A DNA stretch of 64,000 nucleotides from Bostrychus sinensis. Its lineage: Eukaryota > Chordata > Actinopteri > Gobiiformes > Eleotridae. Positions 1-12,039 of the stretch are shown in pieces. Positions within the stretch are counted from its first letter, which is position 1; each line of letters starts with the position of its first letter. The notes beneath the pieces are model-generated. The model was not told the DNA's origin and made no database searches. It saw nothing but the letters and a program-made list of their open reading frames with translations. The position numbers and the translations under genes were made by a program. The stretch covers positions 22,831,520-22,895,519 of the forward strand of contig CM036257.1 of NCBI GenBank assembly GCA_020698575.1, read 5' to 3'.

Positions 1-65
1 AAGGCAGAGAATTTCAGAAGAACTTCCAGAAGTAAAAAGACAAAACAACAAGATTTATTTAGGGC

Positions 66-500
66 ATTTTTGCTGTATAAGCAGACATTCTGTATCTGAA
101 ATGAACTAAATTTTCCTGTATTATCTGCAACTATTTTTTCAATGTTGACAAGTGCTGTAGACCAACAAATAGGAGCTTAAAAATAAAGCCTATGTCTTAA
201 GCTTTTAACGTTTTCCACAGATAATTTGGGATGAAGAAGAAGGGTTCCAAGCCAGTGTGCTTTCTGTTTTAATCTCAAGCATGGATAGATTGTGTCAGGA
301 AGGGCATCTGGTGTAAAATGTATGCCAAATTAATATGCAAAAGGCTAAGAGTCTGATTATTTTATGTGGTGACCAATGAAGTATAAAGCCAAAGGTTTCG
401 CTGTGTAAGCAAACACACTGTATCGGAAACTTTTCTGTATTATCTGCAACCATTCTTTCATTGTTGACAGATGCTGTAGACCAACCAATAAGCTAGCTAG
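66..500 (+). repeat. Direct repeat pair around a LINE 3'-tail fragment
   Basis: Two copies of roughly 100-110 bp (about 66-175 and 395-500) share runs such as GTATTATCTGCAAC and GCTGTAGACCAAC. Between them, about 240-375, is a dispersed element with 'aagcatggataga...gaagggcatctggtgtaaaa'. It recurs at 10325, 22695 (minus), 37840, 47440, 52440 (minus) and 62780. Confidence 0.7.
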
Positions 501-599
501 ATGATGCATTAAGCTTATAATTTTTTTCCCAACAGATGATTCTTCTCACAGTATGCTAATCCAGCCACAAGGGGTCACAAGAATGGGGTAGAGATTTCA

Positions 600-1110
600 A
601 GACATTTCATCATTTTGTGAGGTAAGCAACTTTCAGATAAGAGGCTGAATGTGGGACGTACGGCTTTGGGGTCTAAGTCCGGAGTAGCGCTAGAGTCTCC
701 TACTTAACCTCATCACTTCCTCATCACAGACTACAGGTGACATTTCCCTTCCACAAAAAGCCCGGAGGAAAAGGTGCGGGACTTCCCTTTCCTTTTATCT
801 TCCCGGAGCAGCTCTAATTCAATTAAATCAGTGCCACGGAGGTGAGGACAATCGGAGGAAAAAAACCAACCCGCCGCCGGATTAATTACCCCTCATCTGC
901 TGCTTAAAAAGGCTTTTAGAGCGTAATCTGCCTGAAATCGTAATAATACCATCAGTAATCGAACACAATGGGACGACGCTTAGGATCTCTTTCAATCTGC
1001 GAAGGATTAATAATGGTTCATTAGGGTTAATTTGCCATGTACTGTATCATACAAGAGAGGAATCTGCACATTTTCTGCTTGTATCTTGTTTGCAATGCCA
1101 TAAATTGTCC
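600..1110. other. Unique noncoding block, possible conserved element
   Basis: No repeat similarity to the rest of the window and balanced composition. It contains homeodomain-type cores (AATTCAATTAAAT, GGATTAATTA) and no long open frame. The look is that of a conserved noncoding element, but this cannot be shown without alignment. Confidence 0.3.
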
Positions 1111-1122
1111 ACCAAGCAACTT

Positions 1123-1385
1123 CATTCATTCATTCATTCATCTTCTAATGTTTATTTCTGTAAGGGGTCACAGGTGAATGGAGCCTATTCCAGCAACTAT
1201 GGGATGGGGTAAACCCTGGAGAGTGGCCAGTTAGTTGCAGGGCTGATACAGAGACATACACAGACAGACAGCCATTCACTCTCACATTTATTCACTATGG
1301 ACAATTTAGAGTCACCCATTCACCCAACACATGCATGTCTTTGGATGGTGGGAGAAAGCCGGAGAGGACCCACAGTAGCATGGAC
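1123..1385 (+). repeat. Dispersed repeat family R1, near full copy
   Basis: Begins (ATTC)n, then CATCTTCTAATG..., 'ggagcctattccagcaactatggg', CACACAGACAGACAGCCATT and 'catgcatgtctttggatggtggga'. Related copies or fragments: 5410-5620, 6380-6500, 12040-12300 (minus), 24000-24175, 30950-31045 (minus), 32700-32870 and 37200-37320. Class not assigned. Confidence 0.75.
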
Positions 1386-1399
1386 ATTAAAAAGAAGGA

Positions 1400-2800
1400 A
1401 AACGCTGTCGACTAAGTGCATATTTGAGACTTGAAATCATGATTTGTGTGGACCCTTATTCAGAAAAAGCAGTATTGCATTGCAGGATATTTAATCTCTT
1501 ATAGAGGTGCCTTCCAACAGGTGACATCAAGCTCCCTTTAAAAAGCAAAATCTTTCACAGCAAGAAATAATTTAAGCTTCATAAGAAAGAGATTTTAGTC
1601 CAACCACTGCACTTGGAATTGTGATTTTTGTAGACATTCTTTCAGAAAAGCAGCATTGCATTGCAAGGTAATTAATCTGTCATAGGTGCCTTCCAACAGG
1701 TGACCATCAGGCTCCCTTTAAAAAGCTAAATCTTTCACAGCAAGAAATAATTTAAGCTTCATAAGAAAGAGATTTTAGTCCAACCACTGCAGAAGACTTT
1801 CAACATTTATCTGCCAAAAGCAGGCATTTTCTTTTAACTTGTTCTTAAAAGCATTGCAACCTAAGTTAATATTTGCGACTCGCGATCATGATTTTTATGG
1901 GCACTCATTCAATAAAGCAGCATGGCATTGCAGGGTAATTAATCTTTCATAGGTGCCTTCCAACAGGTGACCATTGGGCTCCCTTTAAAAAGCCATTTCA
2001 TTTCACAACAAGAAATAATTTAAGCTTCATGAGAAAGAGCTTAGGAAGATTTTCAACATATAACCACAAAAAGCAAGCATTTTCCCCCAACTTATTCTTA
2101 AAAGCATTGCAACCTAAGTGAATATTTGTGACTGGCACTGGTGACTTTTATGGACACTCATCCAATAAAGCAGCATTTCATTGCAGGGTAATTAATCTGT
2201 CATAGTTGCCTTCCAACAGGTGACCACTGAGGTCCCTTTGAAAAGCAATGTCTTCCAAAGCAAGACATAATCTAATCTTCATAAGAAAAGAGCTTTTAGT
2301 CCAACCACTGCCTTAGATTTTCAACATTTATTTGAAAAAAGCATTTATTTTTTCAACTTATTCTTTAAAAGCATTGGATCGTAAGAGAATATTTGTGACT
2401 CAAAATCCTGATTTTTGTAGACACTCTTTCGGAAAAAGCAGCAAGGCATTGCAGGGTAATTAATCTGTGATAGGTGTCTTCCAACAGGTGACCACTGAGG
2501 TCCCTTTAAAAAGCAATGTCTTCCACAGCAAGAAATGATTCAATCATAAAGAAAGGGCTTTTTGTCTGACCACTGCATCATTAAAAGGATTTAAATGTTG
2601 TCAACTAAGTCAGCATAAGCTCAAAATCATGACTCCCAGCAAAGCAGCATTGCATTGCAGAGTAATTAATCACTTAAAGAGGTGCATTCCGACAGGTGAC
2701 CATCTGACTCCCCTTAAAAGAAATAATTCACATTCAAAGCTTCATAAAACAAGCTTTTAGTCCAACCACTGCACAACATTTATCAGCAAAACACAAGCAT
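1400..2800 (+). repeat. Long-period tandem repeat, six degenerate units
   Basis: The anchor CCTTCCAACAGGTGAC and its variants occur at about 1509, 1689, 1956, 2209, 2477 and 2684, spaced 180, 267, 253, 268 and 207 bases. Each unit also has 'gcattgcagggtaattaatc' upstream and 'ctccctttaaaaagc' plus 'agtccaaccactgc' downstream. It is a local satellite-like array with deletions in some units. Confidence 0.9.
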
Positions 2801-2879
2801 TTTTCCTCGAACTCATTCAAAAGCATGGCAACCTGCGCAGAACATGCCTATAAGTGCAGCATCACATATAGAAAACAAG

Positions 2880-3760
2880 CGACCAGCATTGTGATTCAAA
2901 TAGAAGAGTGAGGCAGTACCTTCCGCTCACGCAGAGCTTCATCCCGGAGATAAACAGCCACGACGGGGGAAAAAGAGGAGAGAGAAACCCCCTATTTTTG
3001 TATGGATAGGCTCACCCAGCTCGGAGATACCCCATATAAAACATTCGCTCATGCACACACCCCTCGCTAAACCAAGCCACCACCGCTACTGCTGCTGCTT
3101 CTCCTGCTCCTGCTCCCTACTGCCTGCCTATACCGCTAACACAGCAGCAACAGAAAACGCACGCAGCCAGCTAGGAGGGAAGGCGGAGAAGAAAAAGAAG
3201 ACGAAGGAGAAGTGTGGAAGCAAGCGAGAGACACAGGAGGAGAGAGGACGAGTGGGAGGAAGCGGCTTATAGGAAGAAGGGAAGAAACGCGGGGGCGTGA
3301 AGACAGAGCCCAGAAAGATTTGTGCTAAAAAGATTGGAGAGAAGGAGAGAAAGGGAAAAAAAAGCTTACCTGATTGCGTCTGTGTGGTACATGTCATGAT
3401 CAGGCACCTAAAAGAAATGACAGTGAAGATAGGGGAGATGTTAAATTGACCAAAAAAAAATATGTCCAAGTAGTTTTCTTAATAGCCTCGTGTTTATGTC
3501 TCTTCTCCACGCTGCCTAATTCCCATCATCTCCTGAGAAAACAAGCGCAACGCTCAACAGCCAGCCCTGTCTACATTTGCTGTAACTTGGCGAGGTGAGA
3601 ACACTTGTATCAAACTGAGCGAGAAAGATAGAAAGAAAAAAAAAAGAAGTATAAGAAGAACAAGAACAAGGGAAGGTGGGGGCACAGCGGAAACCTCTAT
3701 TGCAGCCAGACTGCAGCAGATACATGGCAAGCCCCCCCATGAGAAATACTGGCAACGAGT
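2880..3760. other. Purine-rich unique stretch around the small minus exon
   Basis: Contains CATATAAAACATTC (TATA-like, near 3032), triplet-rich CTGCTG/CTCCTG sequence and long GA-rich tracts on the plus strand. No confident gene other than the 3370-3407 exon. Short open frames here are composition-driven. Confidence 0.4.
3370..3407 (-). CDS. Candidate second coding exon (38 bp) of the minus-strand gene
   Basis: On the minus strand a pyrimidine-rich acceptor (tgtcatttcttttag) is followed by 38 bases and then CAG|GTAAGC, a very strong donor. The upstream exon ends in phase 0; read in phase 0 this segment gives 12 open codons (VPDHDMYHTDAI) plus two bases, with no stop. The intron would be 5.7 kb. 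Both sites and the frame agree, but so short an exon could be coincidental, and intermediate exons cannot be excluded. Later exons would lie left of the window. Confidence 0.4.
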
Positions 3761-3825
3761 CAAAAAAAAAAAAAAAAAAAGAAAACCTGCTGTGAGAGAG
3801 AAGCGAGAAAGAAGTCTGTAACATA

Positions 3826-3828
<3 letters not shown>

Positions 3829-3872
<44 letters not shown>
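3829..3872. repeat. (AT)22 microsatellite
   Basis: Uninterrupted AT dinucleotides, preceded at about 3762-3780 by an A-run. Confidence 0.97.
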
Positions 3873-3874
<2 letters not shown>

Positions 3875-3959
3875 GTGAGGAGGTGACAGAGAACAGGTGG
3901 GCCAATCTGTTGAATGTTGCAAGTCCCATGCAGGCTGTTAAAATGAATATGAATTTTCA

Positions 3960-5400
3960 CACAGGTTTGTTGCTAATGAATTATGTATAATGCCGAGAAT
4001 ATTCCCAGGAATTTCATTCAGATCTTTAGTGCGGAGGCTGATGGGCTGTGACACCCAAGCTGCTCTGTTTCCATGTTTTATAATTTAGGCAATGGTTACG
4101 ATAATGGCTTTTTAATGTGTTTTTATTGCAGCGTTTGAGAAGGAAAACAAGCTCCAGCCATAGCGTTTCCTGAACAGGCCAGGATACAAAAACCTACAAA
4201 TTTTAATAAGATCCAAACGCAAAAATAACACATGAGGTACAATTAGCAGTGCAGAATTTAGGCGAGCCAGCCAGGAGAAGACAGACAAGCAGGAAATACT
4301 TGTGTCGACATAATCATTTTCAAAGGGCTTCGTCCATTTAAATAACAAGGACAGACTTTAGAAGAATAGTAGATCACGGAAACAAAATCTCTGGCCAAAT
4401 ACAAAATGCAGCCAAGTTGGCAGACGGCATTTATGAAGCCACAAGTGATAATTCAGTTTTATCTTTATAGCTCTGTATCATAACAGCAGTTGCCTCACAG
4501 GGCTTTAAAGAAAGAGACAAACAAACTAATAGGCAAACAGACTGTACGACACACAGTTCTTCATATATAGGCCTACATTATAAAAATAAAAATGAATATG
4601 ACGACCATCTTCTTAAAGTAAGACATGTCAACGCAGTCATCCAACTCATCATTATGCTATCAATCTTTAATAGTGCATTGCATAATACAGTTAGTCTTTG
4701 CATTTGTGTATCTTAAACAAAATAGACATCTAAAAGTATAGTTTTTGTTCCTCTGGCTGCTCTGATTGGACAAACTAAGACCAACGCAGACAAAATGAGC
4801 ACTGCTGGAGAAGAAGCACATCAATATGTCTTGATTTATTTCTACTGGGATTGCTTAGAGACAAAGCATGTCCCTGCAGGGCTACCATACATGCTCAGGC
4901 TGAAGAAAAGAAAGTTTCTTAGATGTGGCGAGCTGAGGTCTTCCCACCAGATGTTGCCAAATCTCCACTCCACCCACCTTAAACTTTGACATATACAACC
5001 TTTTTTTACAATATGGTGGTCTGAGATTTTATTTACCAGACATTATAAGAAAATGCTATTCTTTATAATTTTGGAGTAATTAGTTTTCAGCATCAGAAGA
5101 ACCAGGTCTTTGTTTGGAGTCATCAGTTCAAGAATCATAAATGTATTTGAACCACTTTTTAAAACTTTTCCCCTTGATTTAGTGTTTGTTCACTGGTTCT
5201 TAAACGTCTCAGTCTTGACTTGGTCTCGAACCCTGAAAGTCTTGTCTTGGTCTTGATTCTCTCTAGACTCAGACTGGTCTTGGGCTTGATTAATACAGTC
5301 TTGACTAGAGCACTCTGATAGTACTTGAAGTAGATAAAATTATTGTGTGATTGGCCTGGTACACTCATGAAAGAAATATTATATCTACAGAAGTGTTTCA
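3960..5400. other. Gene-free unique sequence with a CTTG-type repeat
   Basis: Mostly unique AT-rich intronic sequence. At about 5200-5310 'gtcttg/cttggtcttg' motifs recur irregularly, a short degenerate minisatellite. No exon found. Confidence 0.4.
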
Positions 5401-5409
5401 AAAGGGTTG

Positions 5410-6500
5410 AATTCATAAGCGAAAGATGAATGAATCAGTTGCAGGGCTGACACACACTGACACACAACCGTTCACTCTCACATTCATTCACGATCTGCAA
5501 TTTTGATCCACCAGTTCTCCTAACACGTGCATTTTTTTTTTTTTTTTTTGGATAATGGGATATCTCAAGAGGCTAAGAAGCTGGAGCATTAACCACCCTG
5601 CCATAATGCACCCCCTAAGTATTTAATAACACGTCTTAAGTGACAAAACGAGCCTTCACTCCCACATGAGGTCCCTCTGATCCACTCGGTCCACTATATT
5701 TCTGCTATTTGGACATTTTCTTAGTAAAACAAGTGCCCTGCGTGTATTATCAATTATACAGTGATTCTCCCAAATTATGTCCCTGGGGTTGTGAGCGAAC
5801 TCTGAAATGCTTTTAAACCAAAAACTCTTCACCACAGAAGGTCGTGTGCCTGTGAGGAGAAGTTTTTTTTTTTTTTTGCACAAGTACAAGGACTTGTGTG
5901 AGGAGCTGAAACTTCACTGCCAGACACACACACAGACACACACACATAAACTGAGATGCACACACACACCACATGCCTGCCGCGCCACAGCCCCCACACC
6001 ACCCACCTTTTTCCAAGCAGTTGCTAAGGTGACGGCAAAGGCTGAATTTTAATCAGACAATAAATTAAGGCAATGTGATCGTCTCTTTTATTATTAAATG
6101 GCAGCCGTGCCGATGGTGAGCTCCCTGTCAGGTGTGTTTAGGGGTTTTTCGGGAGGGAGGAGCACAGACTGAATGCAAATGCGGCGGTTTTACAAACTCC
6201 GGTAACATGTTTGATTAAAGACTCGCACATGTCTCGGGGATACAAACAGAGCGGTGGATTTGGATGCAGACAAGTGTTAAAAGATTTAACAAATGTGACG
6301 TTTTTGTTTATATATAAGCACAAGACAATGTGATAAATAACTTTAAAATCTTCATATGTAAGTCACTGCTACAAAAAAAAGTCCATTCATCTTCTGCTTA
6401 TTCCGGTGAGGGGGTTGTGGGTGGTTGAAGACTGCTGGGATTAAGACTACTGGGATAAGATGGATACCCTGGACAGTAGGCACAAGTCTGACAGAGAAAC
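5410..6500. repeat. R1 fragments, T-runs and CA repeat
   Basis: Fragments of dispersed repeat R1 at 5410-5620 and 6380-6500. T-runs lie near 5533 and 5862, and an imperfect CA repeat at about 5923-5975. Confidence 0.6.
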
Positions 6501-6859
6501 ATAACATATTTCTTTCCTTAACACTTTTTTATAATGCCATTTTACTCCAAAATGAAAAAAAGCTGTGAGGAATCAGTGGAAACAGAGTTGTACACTGTTT
6601 TTTTGGATAAATGAATGAGAGCAGAGTGGATGTAGAGGGCTTGTTGATTGGTCAGTTCTTCCTGGAGTGGGCGGAGTTTCGTAGGAGAGGCAGAGGTTTA
6701 TGAAACCAAGCGTTTTGAGGCCTCTGAATGGCCATGCCAGAGAATAGAGCATTACTCAATGAACATTATAACATGGTAGAAAGTTTTAGAAAGTCAATTT
6801 TGCAGAATATAACCCCTTCAACTTTTTATTTTTTTATTTTTTACTAAGCATGACTCCTA

Positions 6860-6900
<41 letters not shown>
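6860..6900. repeat. (ACT)n microsatellite
   Basis: About 13 uninterrupted ACT triplets, an isolated copy of the triplet that dominates 15240-17375. Confidence 0.95.
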
Positions 6901-7764
6901 TTTTGTTGTTTATGTTTTTAGTTTAAAGCTATGTTTTTAGAAGGATATTCAAGTAAATAACTACACACTTTACATGTCACATCTGATCAGCACAGTATTA
7001 TTATCATTACCAAAGCCTTTGCAACCTTTGCATTTGTGGGATATTCCTGTCTTTCTCTTATGCCTCGCTCATCCCACAAGGTGTGTACCCATTTTTCCAG
7101 TACTAAAATGTGCCATCTGTGTTTATCTGTGCAAATTTGCCATGTGATTTTTTAAGATCAACAGAGACTGAATAAGATATTTTGGGAGGAATTACTCTTA
7201 CACATTTTATGCATAAAGATTTCATATAATTTTGTGCCACAAGATGGAGTCAAGTTACCTGCAGTGCTCAGTCTCAAACATTTAAAACTGTGTTGATTTA
7301 TGGTTCACCCCTGGCAGCTTTCGAGTTAAGTGAACCGTGTAACCTATAGGAGCATTATAACAACAGACTGGTATTTTGTTTTGGCTGTGTACCAGAGAAC
7401 ATTTCCCCTGCCATTAGCTGCAGCAAGCTGACTGTTTTTCTGCAATGATCGGAGTTTCTTTTAAATGTCATTACTGCAAATAACCCAGGATGCCTTGCCT
7501 CTGAGGTGGGGACCACGCTGAGGCAGACTTTCACACAGGTAATTGAGAGCTGGTGTTCCTCCAGCTGTAAGGCTGAGGAAACCACCGGCGGCTGTTTCCA
7601 AGAACTAGCAGCTGAATTCAGAGAAGGAAAAACATGCACTTGTACAAACAGATGCTTTATATAGATGGCTGTTTTAGAAGATTATTCTGTAATGATAGAT
7701 GTTACGCAGAACAGTTATGAGTCACTAATTCAGTGCATTACGCAGATCATTTGTACTGACAGGA

Positions 7765-8125
7765 GCCTTCCTATAGGCAAAGTAAGCAGCTGCATAGGGC
7801 CCCAAGTCTTTGACATTGTTTACTGACTGACTCACAACTCCATTATTATTATTATTTTATTATTCTTTTATTGGCAGTCTATGTAGTTTATGTAATTTTT
7901 TGCCATATACTTATGCATGTTTTGCCAAGTGTTATGTCATATTTTATATAGTTAATCTAAAACTGAGGCTCCTCTTCTGAGTTGGTGAAGTTTGTCAAAA
8001 ATGAAAAGAAAAAAAAAAGTCAGTGTTTAAAAGAAATGAAATGTATACTGTGTTAAATTTTACTTGGTGTGCAAAGGATTGGCCCCCAAACTTATCTTGC
8101 TTAGGGCCCCCAAACGTACAGGACC
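7765..8125. repeat. Dispersed repeat with GGGCCC-rich ends
   Basis: Starts 'tagggccccaag' after 'gcagctgcat' and ends 'gcttagggcccccaaacgtacaggaccggc', with an AT-rich centre. Similar in architecture to the pair at 10715-11125 and 28040-28455. No coding capacity. Confidence 0.5.
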
Positions 8126-9107
8126 GGCACTGACAGGAGGCCACTATTGCAGCTAAAACCAAAAAGACTACAAAACTCTTTGTTGCCAACTAACAGCAAA
8201 ACGTTACACAGTGCTCCTTTAAGTATGGCCTTACATCAAGTTATTGGGCCCAGTGCTCGATCCTGGACTCAAACTTGGGACCCGCTAGTTCAGGGGCAAA
8301 TACTTTATTCATTAAAACACCTTTTATCACAATGGAAAATACAAAAGCACATTATCTGGTCCTTTATACTCCTTTGTGGATCTATCTGGGGATGATACAG
8401 AATCCTTTTTGTTTTTGGCTCCAGACAGTGTCTTCTTTAGACCTTTAATAATTTCATGACGATTAGACCATTACTTTTTATGTTATCTACTAATCTGTAA
8501 ATTCAAACTGATGAAGGTGTTTGGATGAACACTAAAAAGTCTTTTAGGTAAAACAAACTTGATGTCCAGTAGATTTAGAGATTTTTTGTTGTGTGTTATG
8601 TATCTAACAAACAAACCACAGCCTTTGAGTTATTATTCTCATTGTTGGGTTGAAACTAGAGTTCAAGGTGTTCAACTTACTTATTAAATTTTAGAACATT
8701 TGACAAAAAAAAAAAAATGATATGAGACAACATGCGTATTTCTGTCCAGCCACGCAACAAATCACTCCAACAAGTTCATCTAATGACAAATGTGTATGCA
8801 TATCTACTGCAACTAGTAAATTGTTGTTTGGTGCATGTGTTGGTGCTGTGTGTCTCACTTTTTAAACTTAAACATTTCAATCTAATATTTTTTTGACATG
8901 TGCCGAACTCTTTGGGCGAAGAGCTGAGAATAACTGTCTGCAAAATTATCCATATGAAGGATCGGGCTCATTGTCAGCCAACATACCCCGAAACCCCAAC
9001 ATAATGATGTCATTTTGTGAGAAAGCATTTCTACTTGAGTCATGCCATATGTTTGGGAACTAGGCCTATGTTTTTAATTGGAGATTGGGCTGAATTTCAT
9101 CACTCAC

Positions 9108-9942
9108 CATGTTGATGCCGCGGGGCAGAGAGGCCGATCTGTACGGGGATCTGGGGTACAAGTCTCTATCAATCTCCAAAAAAGGACTCTTCTTCATGGC
9201 CTTGAACCCTTGACAGAACTGAGGAGGCGGCGGGATGACCATTTTCTTTTCTATGTCAGAGGTCACCAACGTTTCGGATTTTGCATCCTTGTCTTGCAGC
9301 CTGTTAATCTTAGTTTGTTTATTTGGCAAAGGGGGAGGGCTTTTGGTAAGCTCGAGTGAAGTGCTCCGCTGTTGTGCCATTGAGCAAGGCAGCTTTGGTC
9401 CAGCCCAAACCTGGCTCTTCTCTTTTTCCTCTTGTATGGTTGTCATTGAGCTCGATGGCGATACTTGCTTCCCAAACGCTTGCAGGCTGTTGGGGTCAAA
9501 CACATTGGACGTCACTTCATCTAAAAACTGTGAGAACTTCACTTTGGCCCGGCTCCTGTCCTCCGCCTGTAGCTTCACACCTTTCGAGCTGGGAGTGTTG
9601 TTGTTGTTAGCCTGTGCCACCGACGAGCCCCTCCCCTGGTCTGCACCTCCTCCCCCCTCTGACCACGCACTGGCCCTGTTATTGTGGCTTCTACCTCCTC
9701 TTCCTTGCTCAGCCCGCAGATGATTGCTGCCACGGGGGCTTCTTGCCACTTGACAAGCTGCCAATCTCGTCTCCCCCCCCCTTAATCCGACTTTCGAAAA
9801 CTTTCTGGCTTTGCTTTTTGATGGAGCGGTGCAGAAAGGTGGTCGCCCCGGAGCTCCAGCTGCACATGCTGTTGGTCCCGTCGCTGCTGTCTCTTGGGCT
9901 AGAAGAGGAATTGTTGGAAAAGTGGTAGTGGTCCGGATTCAT
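9108..9942 (-). CDS. First coding exon of an unrecognised gene, frame broken by one base
   Basis: Start ATG is at 9942-9940, five bases after a likely splice acceptor (tttctaag, exon from 9947). The exon ends at 9108 with ATG followed by the consensus donor GTGAGT, phase 0. From the start the frame runs about 57 codons and then reads into a stop near codon 78. The neighbouring frame stays open to the donor. Dropping one G from the 9-G run (plus-strand C run 9773-9781) joins the two into one exon of about 278 codons. The protein is Ser/Asn-rich and low-complexity at first. Near residue 136 it has a helix-like, conserved-looking stretch (KFSQFLDEVTSNVF). Further on are proline motifs (KSPPPLPNK, VIPPPPQF) and, close to the donor, RSASLP, which fits a 14-3-3 mode I site. 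No signal peptide or membrane segment is seen. I do not recognise the family; a cytoplasmic scaffold-type protein is only a guess. The exon is GC-richer and less repetitive than its surroundings. Confidence 0.72.
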
Positions 9943-10324
9943 GGCAGCTTAGAAACACACCAGGGATTATTTTAGCAACAATAAAACAAGGAAGCAGTGC
10001 TGGTCCTGTCCGTCAGCATGTCTCTACAGCAGTGGTCTTTCCCTAATTGCGGCTTTTCGCTGGATGATTCGTGGTTGAACAGACAGCTCGAATTTAAACC
10101 ATTTCTGTCCCAATCCTGCCTCATTATTGTGCAAGCCTGACCTAGTACAGATCCGATAGATTTGACTCCAGGCTGAACAGATGGGCCTCCTTCAAAGTCA
10201 CAATAACCCCCTGCTTTGTCAACCAAGGACATCAATATCCCAGGGACTAAAGATGGACAAAGACAAACAAAACTTCTATGTGTTCATCTATAGAAGTGAT
10301 TTTTTTATCTTTTACCACAGGGTA

Positions 10325-10440
10325 TCAGTTAGTGCTGGTCCCAAGCCTGGATAAATGGAGAGTGTTGCATCAAAAAGGGCATCCAGCATAAAAACCCATG
10401 CCAAATTAAATACGCAAATGACTGCACCGGTGATGCCAAA
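10325..10440 (+). mobile_element. LINE-type 3' tail fragment
   Basis: Reads 'gctggtcccaagcctggataaatggagag...gggcatccagcataaaa...atgccaaattaa', the tail seen at six other places in the window. Non-autonomous relic. Confidence 0.65.
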
Positions 10441-10714
10441 AGGAAAGGTATTTGCAAAAGTAAAAGTATTGCAAAATGAGCAATATCTATACTGGCACTT
10501 GACCTACTACTACATTTCTACTACTACTGCTGCTGCTTCTTCTTTAACTACATCTTTTGGTTAACATACTTCCAATCCAGCAACTATGGGCCTTAGGCAG
10601 GGAGTACCACAGATGATGGACAGTTATTTGCAGGGCCTACTTGCTTTTACTTGAGTAATATTATTTTAAAGTACCAGTACATATACTTGAGTCAGTGAAG
10701 TAACTTGGTAATGT

Positions 10715-11125
10715 GGGGCCCTAGAGCAGGATTTCAGAATGGGCCAGAAAGTTATGAAGCACAATTAGCGCTTCAGGTTTATGCATTAAGCTTTTTAATT
10801 TATAAAATGTTGCTGTTTTACAGGAGTTTGATACAAAAAACAGGTGCTTATTTATTAATATTTAGGGCCAATTTTGTGAAACTATGAAAGTGTATTTATC
10901 TTAACATGATTTTTTTGTGTTCTTTTTGTTATGAGTATATAAATTTAACAGGATTTAATATTGAATTTATGTTAAAAAGTGAGTTATGTGCTGCTCCTAA
11001 TTATTATGAATATTCTAAACACAGACATGACCATATATGAACAAGGGCCCACTCTAATGGGCCCCTACACCTCCTGGGCTCCCCCTGCAGTTGCCCCGGC
11101 TGCACTGCCTGATGTTACGCCCCTG
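10715..11125 (+). repeat. Dispersed repeat R2, plus copy
   Basis: Opens GTGGGGCCCTAGAGCAGG with 'agttatgaagcac' about 40 bases in, and closes 'gctgcactgcctgatgtt'. The same order is found inverted at 28040-28455. It is followed by an ACT-rich tract (11155-11230) and 'actcag/agtaaaagt' motifs. Confidence 0.75.
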
Positions 11126-12039
11126 ACTTTAGTACAGATGTCACCTCTGCGTACTACTAATATAGCTTCTTCTACTACTGCTACTCCTGTTGCTACTAAT
11201 ACAACTGCTACTACTGCTGCTGCTTGTACTACTGAGTAAAAGTGTGTTTCAGAAAATATACTCAGAACGTAAACTTTCTTTCAAAAAATATAAGTAAATA
11301 GAGTTACTACCCATCTCTACATCTCCACACTGGCTTATTGTTAGACATTGAGCCGTTGAATAAAACCCCAGCTCCTTTGACTAATAATCTCCAGACTTCA
11401 GGTTGAGTTTTAATGAGAGAAACAGTCCATTCCCTCCCAGTGTCTGTGTTAACGCCGAACGCAGCTTACACCGGCTTTTTGTTCTTAATTAGACCGTCTA
11501 TTGATAGCATGGCGGCCAAAGCTTTTCCAGCTCGTTCCGGGTCAGCAGCTGTAGAAAAGCATTGATCCGTCAGCACTCGCGAACAAACAGACCAACTAAT
11601 GGACTTGTTAGGTAATGGTACACAGTTTCTCGTCAGCAGCAGAAGAGCGGGCTTATGACATTTATTTGAAGGCTTTGTTTGTGAGAAAAAATTATCAATA
11701 TCAGTTGGTCGATACATGTTGTTTTTGAGCATATTCGGTTCATAAATTCAGATTTTAGAAAAGCATTTTGTGGTGTGAACATTTGTACCACGCAGGCTGT
11801 CTGTTAGAGCAGGTTTTTACTCCGTTTAGCCATGTGGGGATATACTGTGGCTGTAACATTCATCAATATTCACACAAGTTATGTAACAGCATCAGCGGCA
11901 CCCCGAACGCCTAAGAGAGGAGTGGGATTAGGAGATTGGGATTGGCAAGTTAGAGACAGCTACAGAGGTGCCATGAGCAGTGGATTAATCATGAAAGAGG
12001 AGCTAACTACATTTTTGCCTTTAAAGATGTAGGTCGGGG

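Noticed and set aside
3554..3960. Minus-strand frames containing YIYIYIYI runs
   Set aside because: Translations of the (AT)22 microsatellite and adjacent T-run.
7355..7639. Minus-strand frame after a good acceptor (ctctgaattcag)
   Set aside because: No donor in a compatible position and no conserved-looking sequence; not added to the minus gene.
7995..8189. Minus-strand frame beginning ATKSFVVFLVLAAIVASCQC, looking like a signal peptide
   Set aside because: It starts with TTG rather than ATG and lies across a GGGCCC-rich dispersed repeat; no splice signals or homologue recognised.
9235..9928. Several plus-strand frames of 80-160 codons
   Set aside because: Antisense shadows of the minus-strand coding exon.
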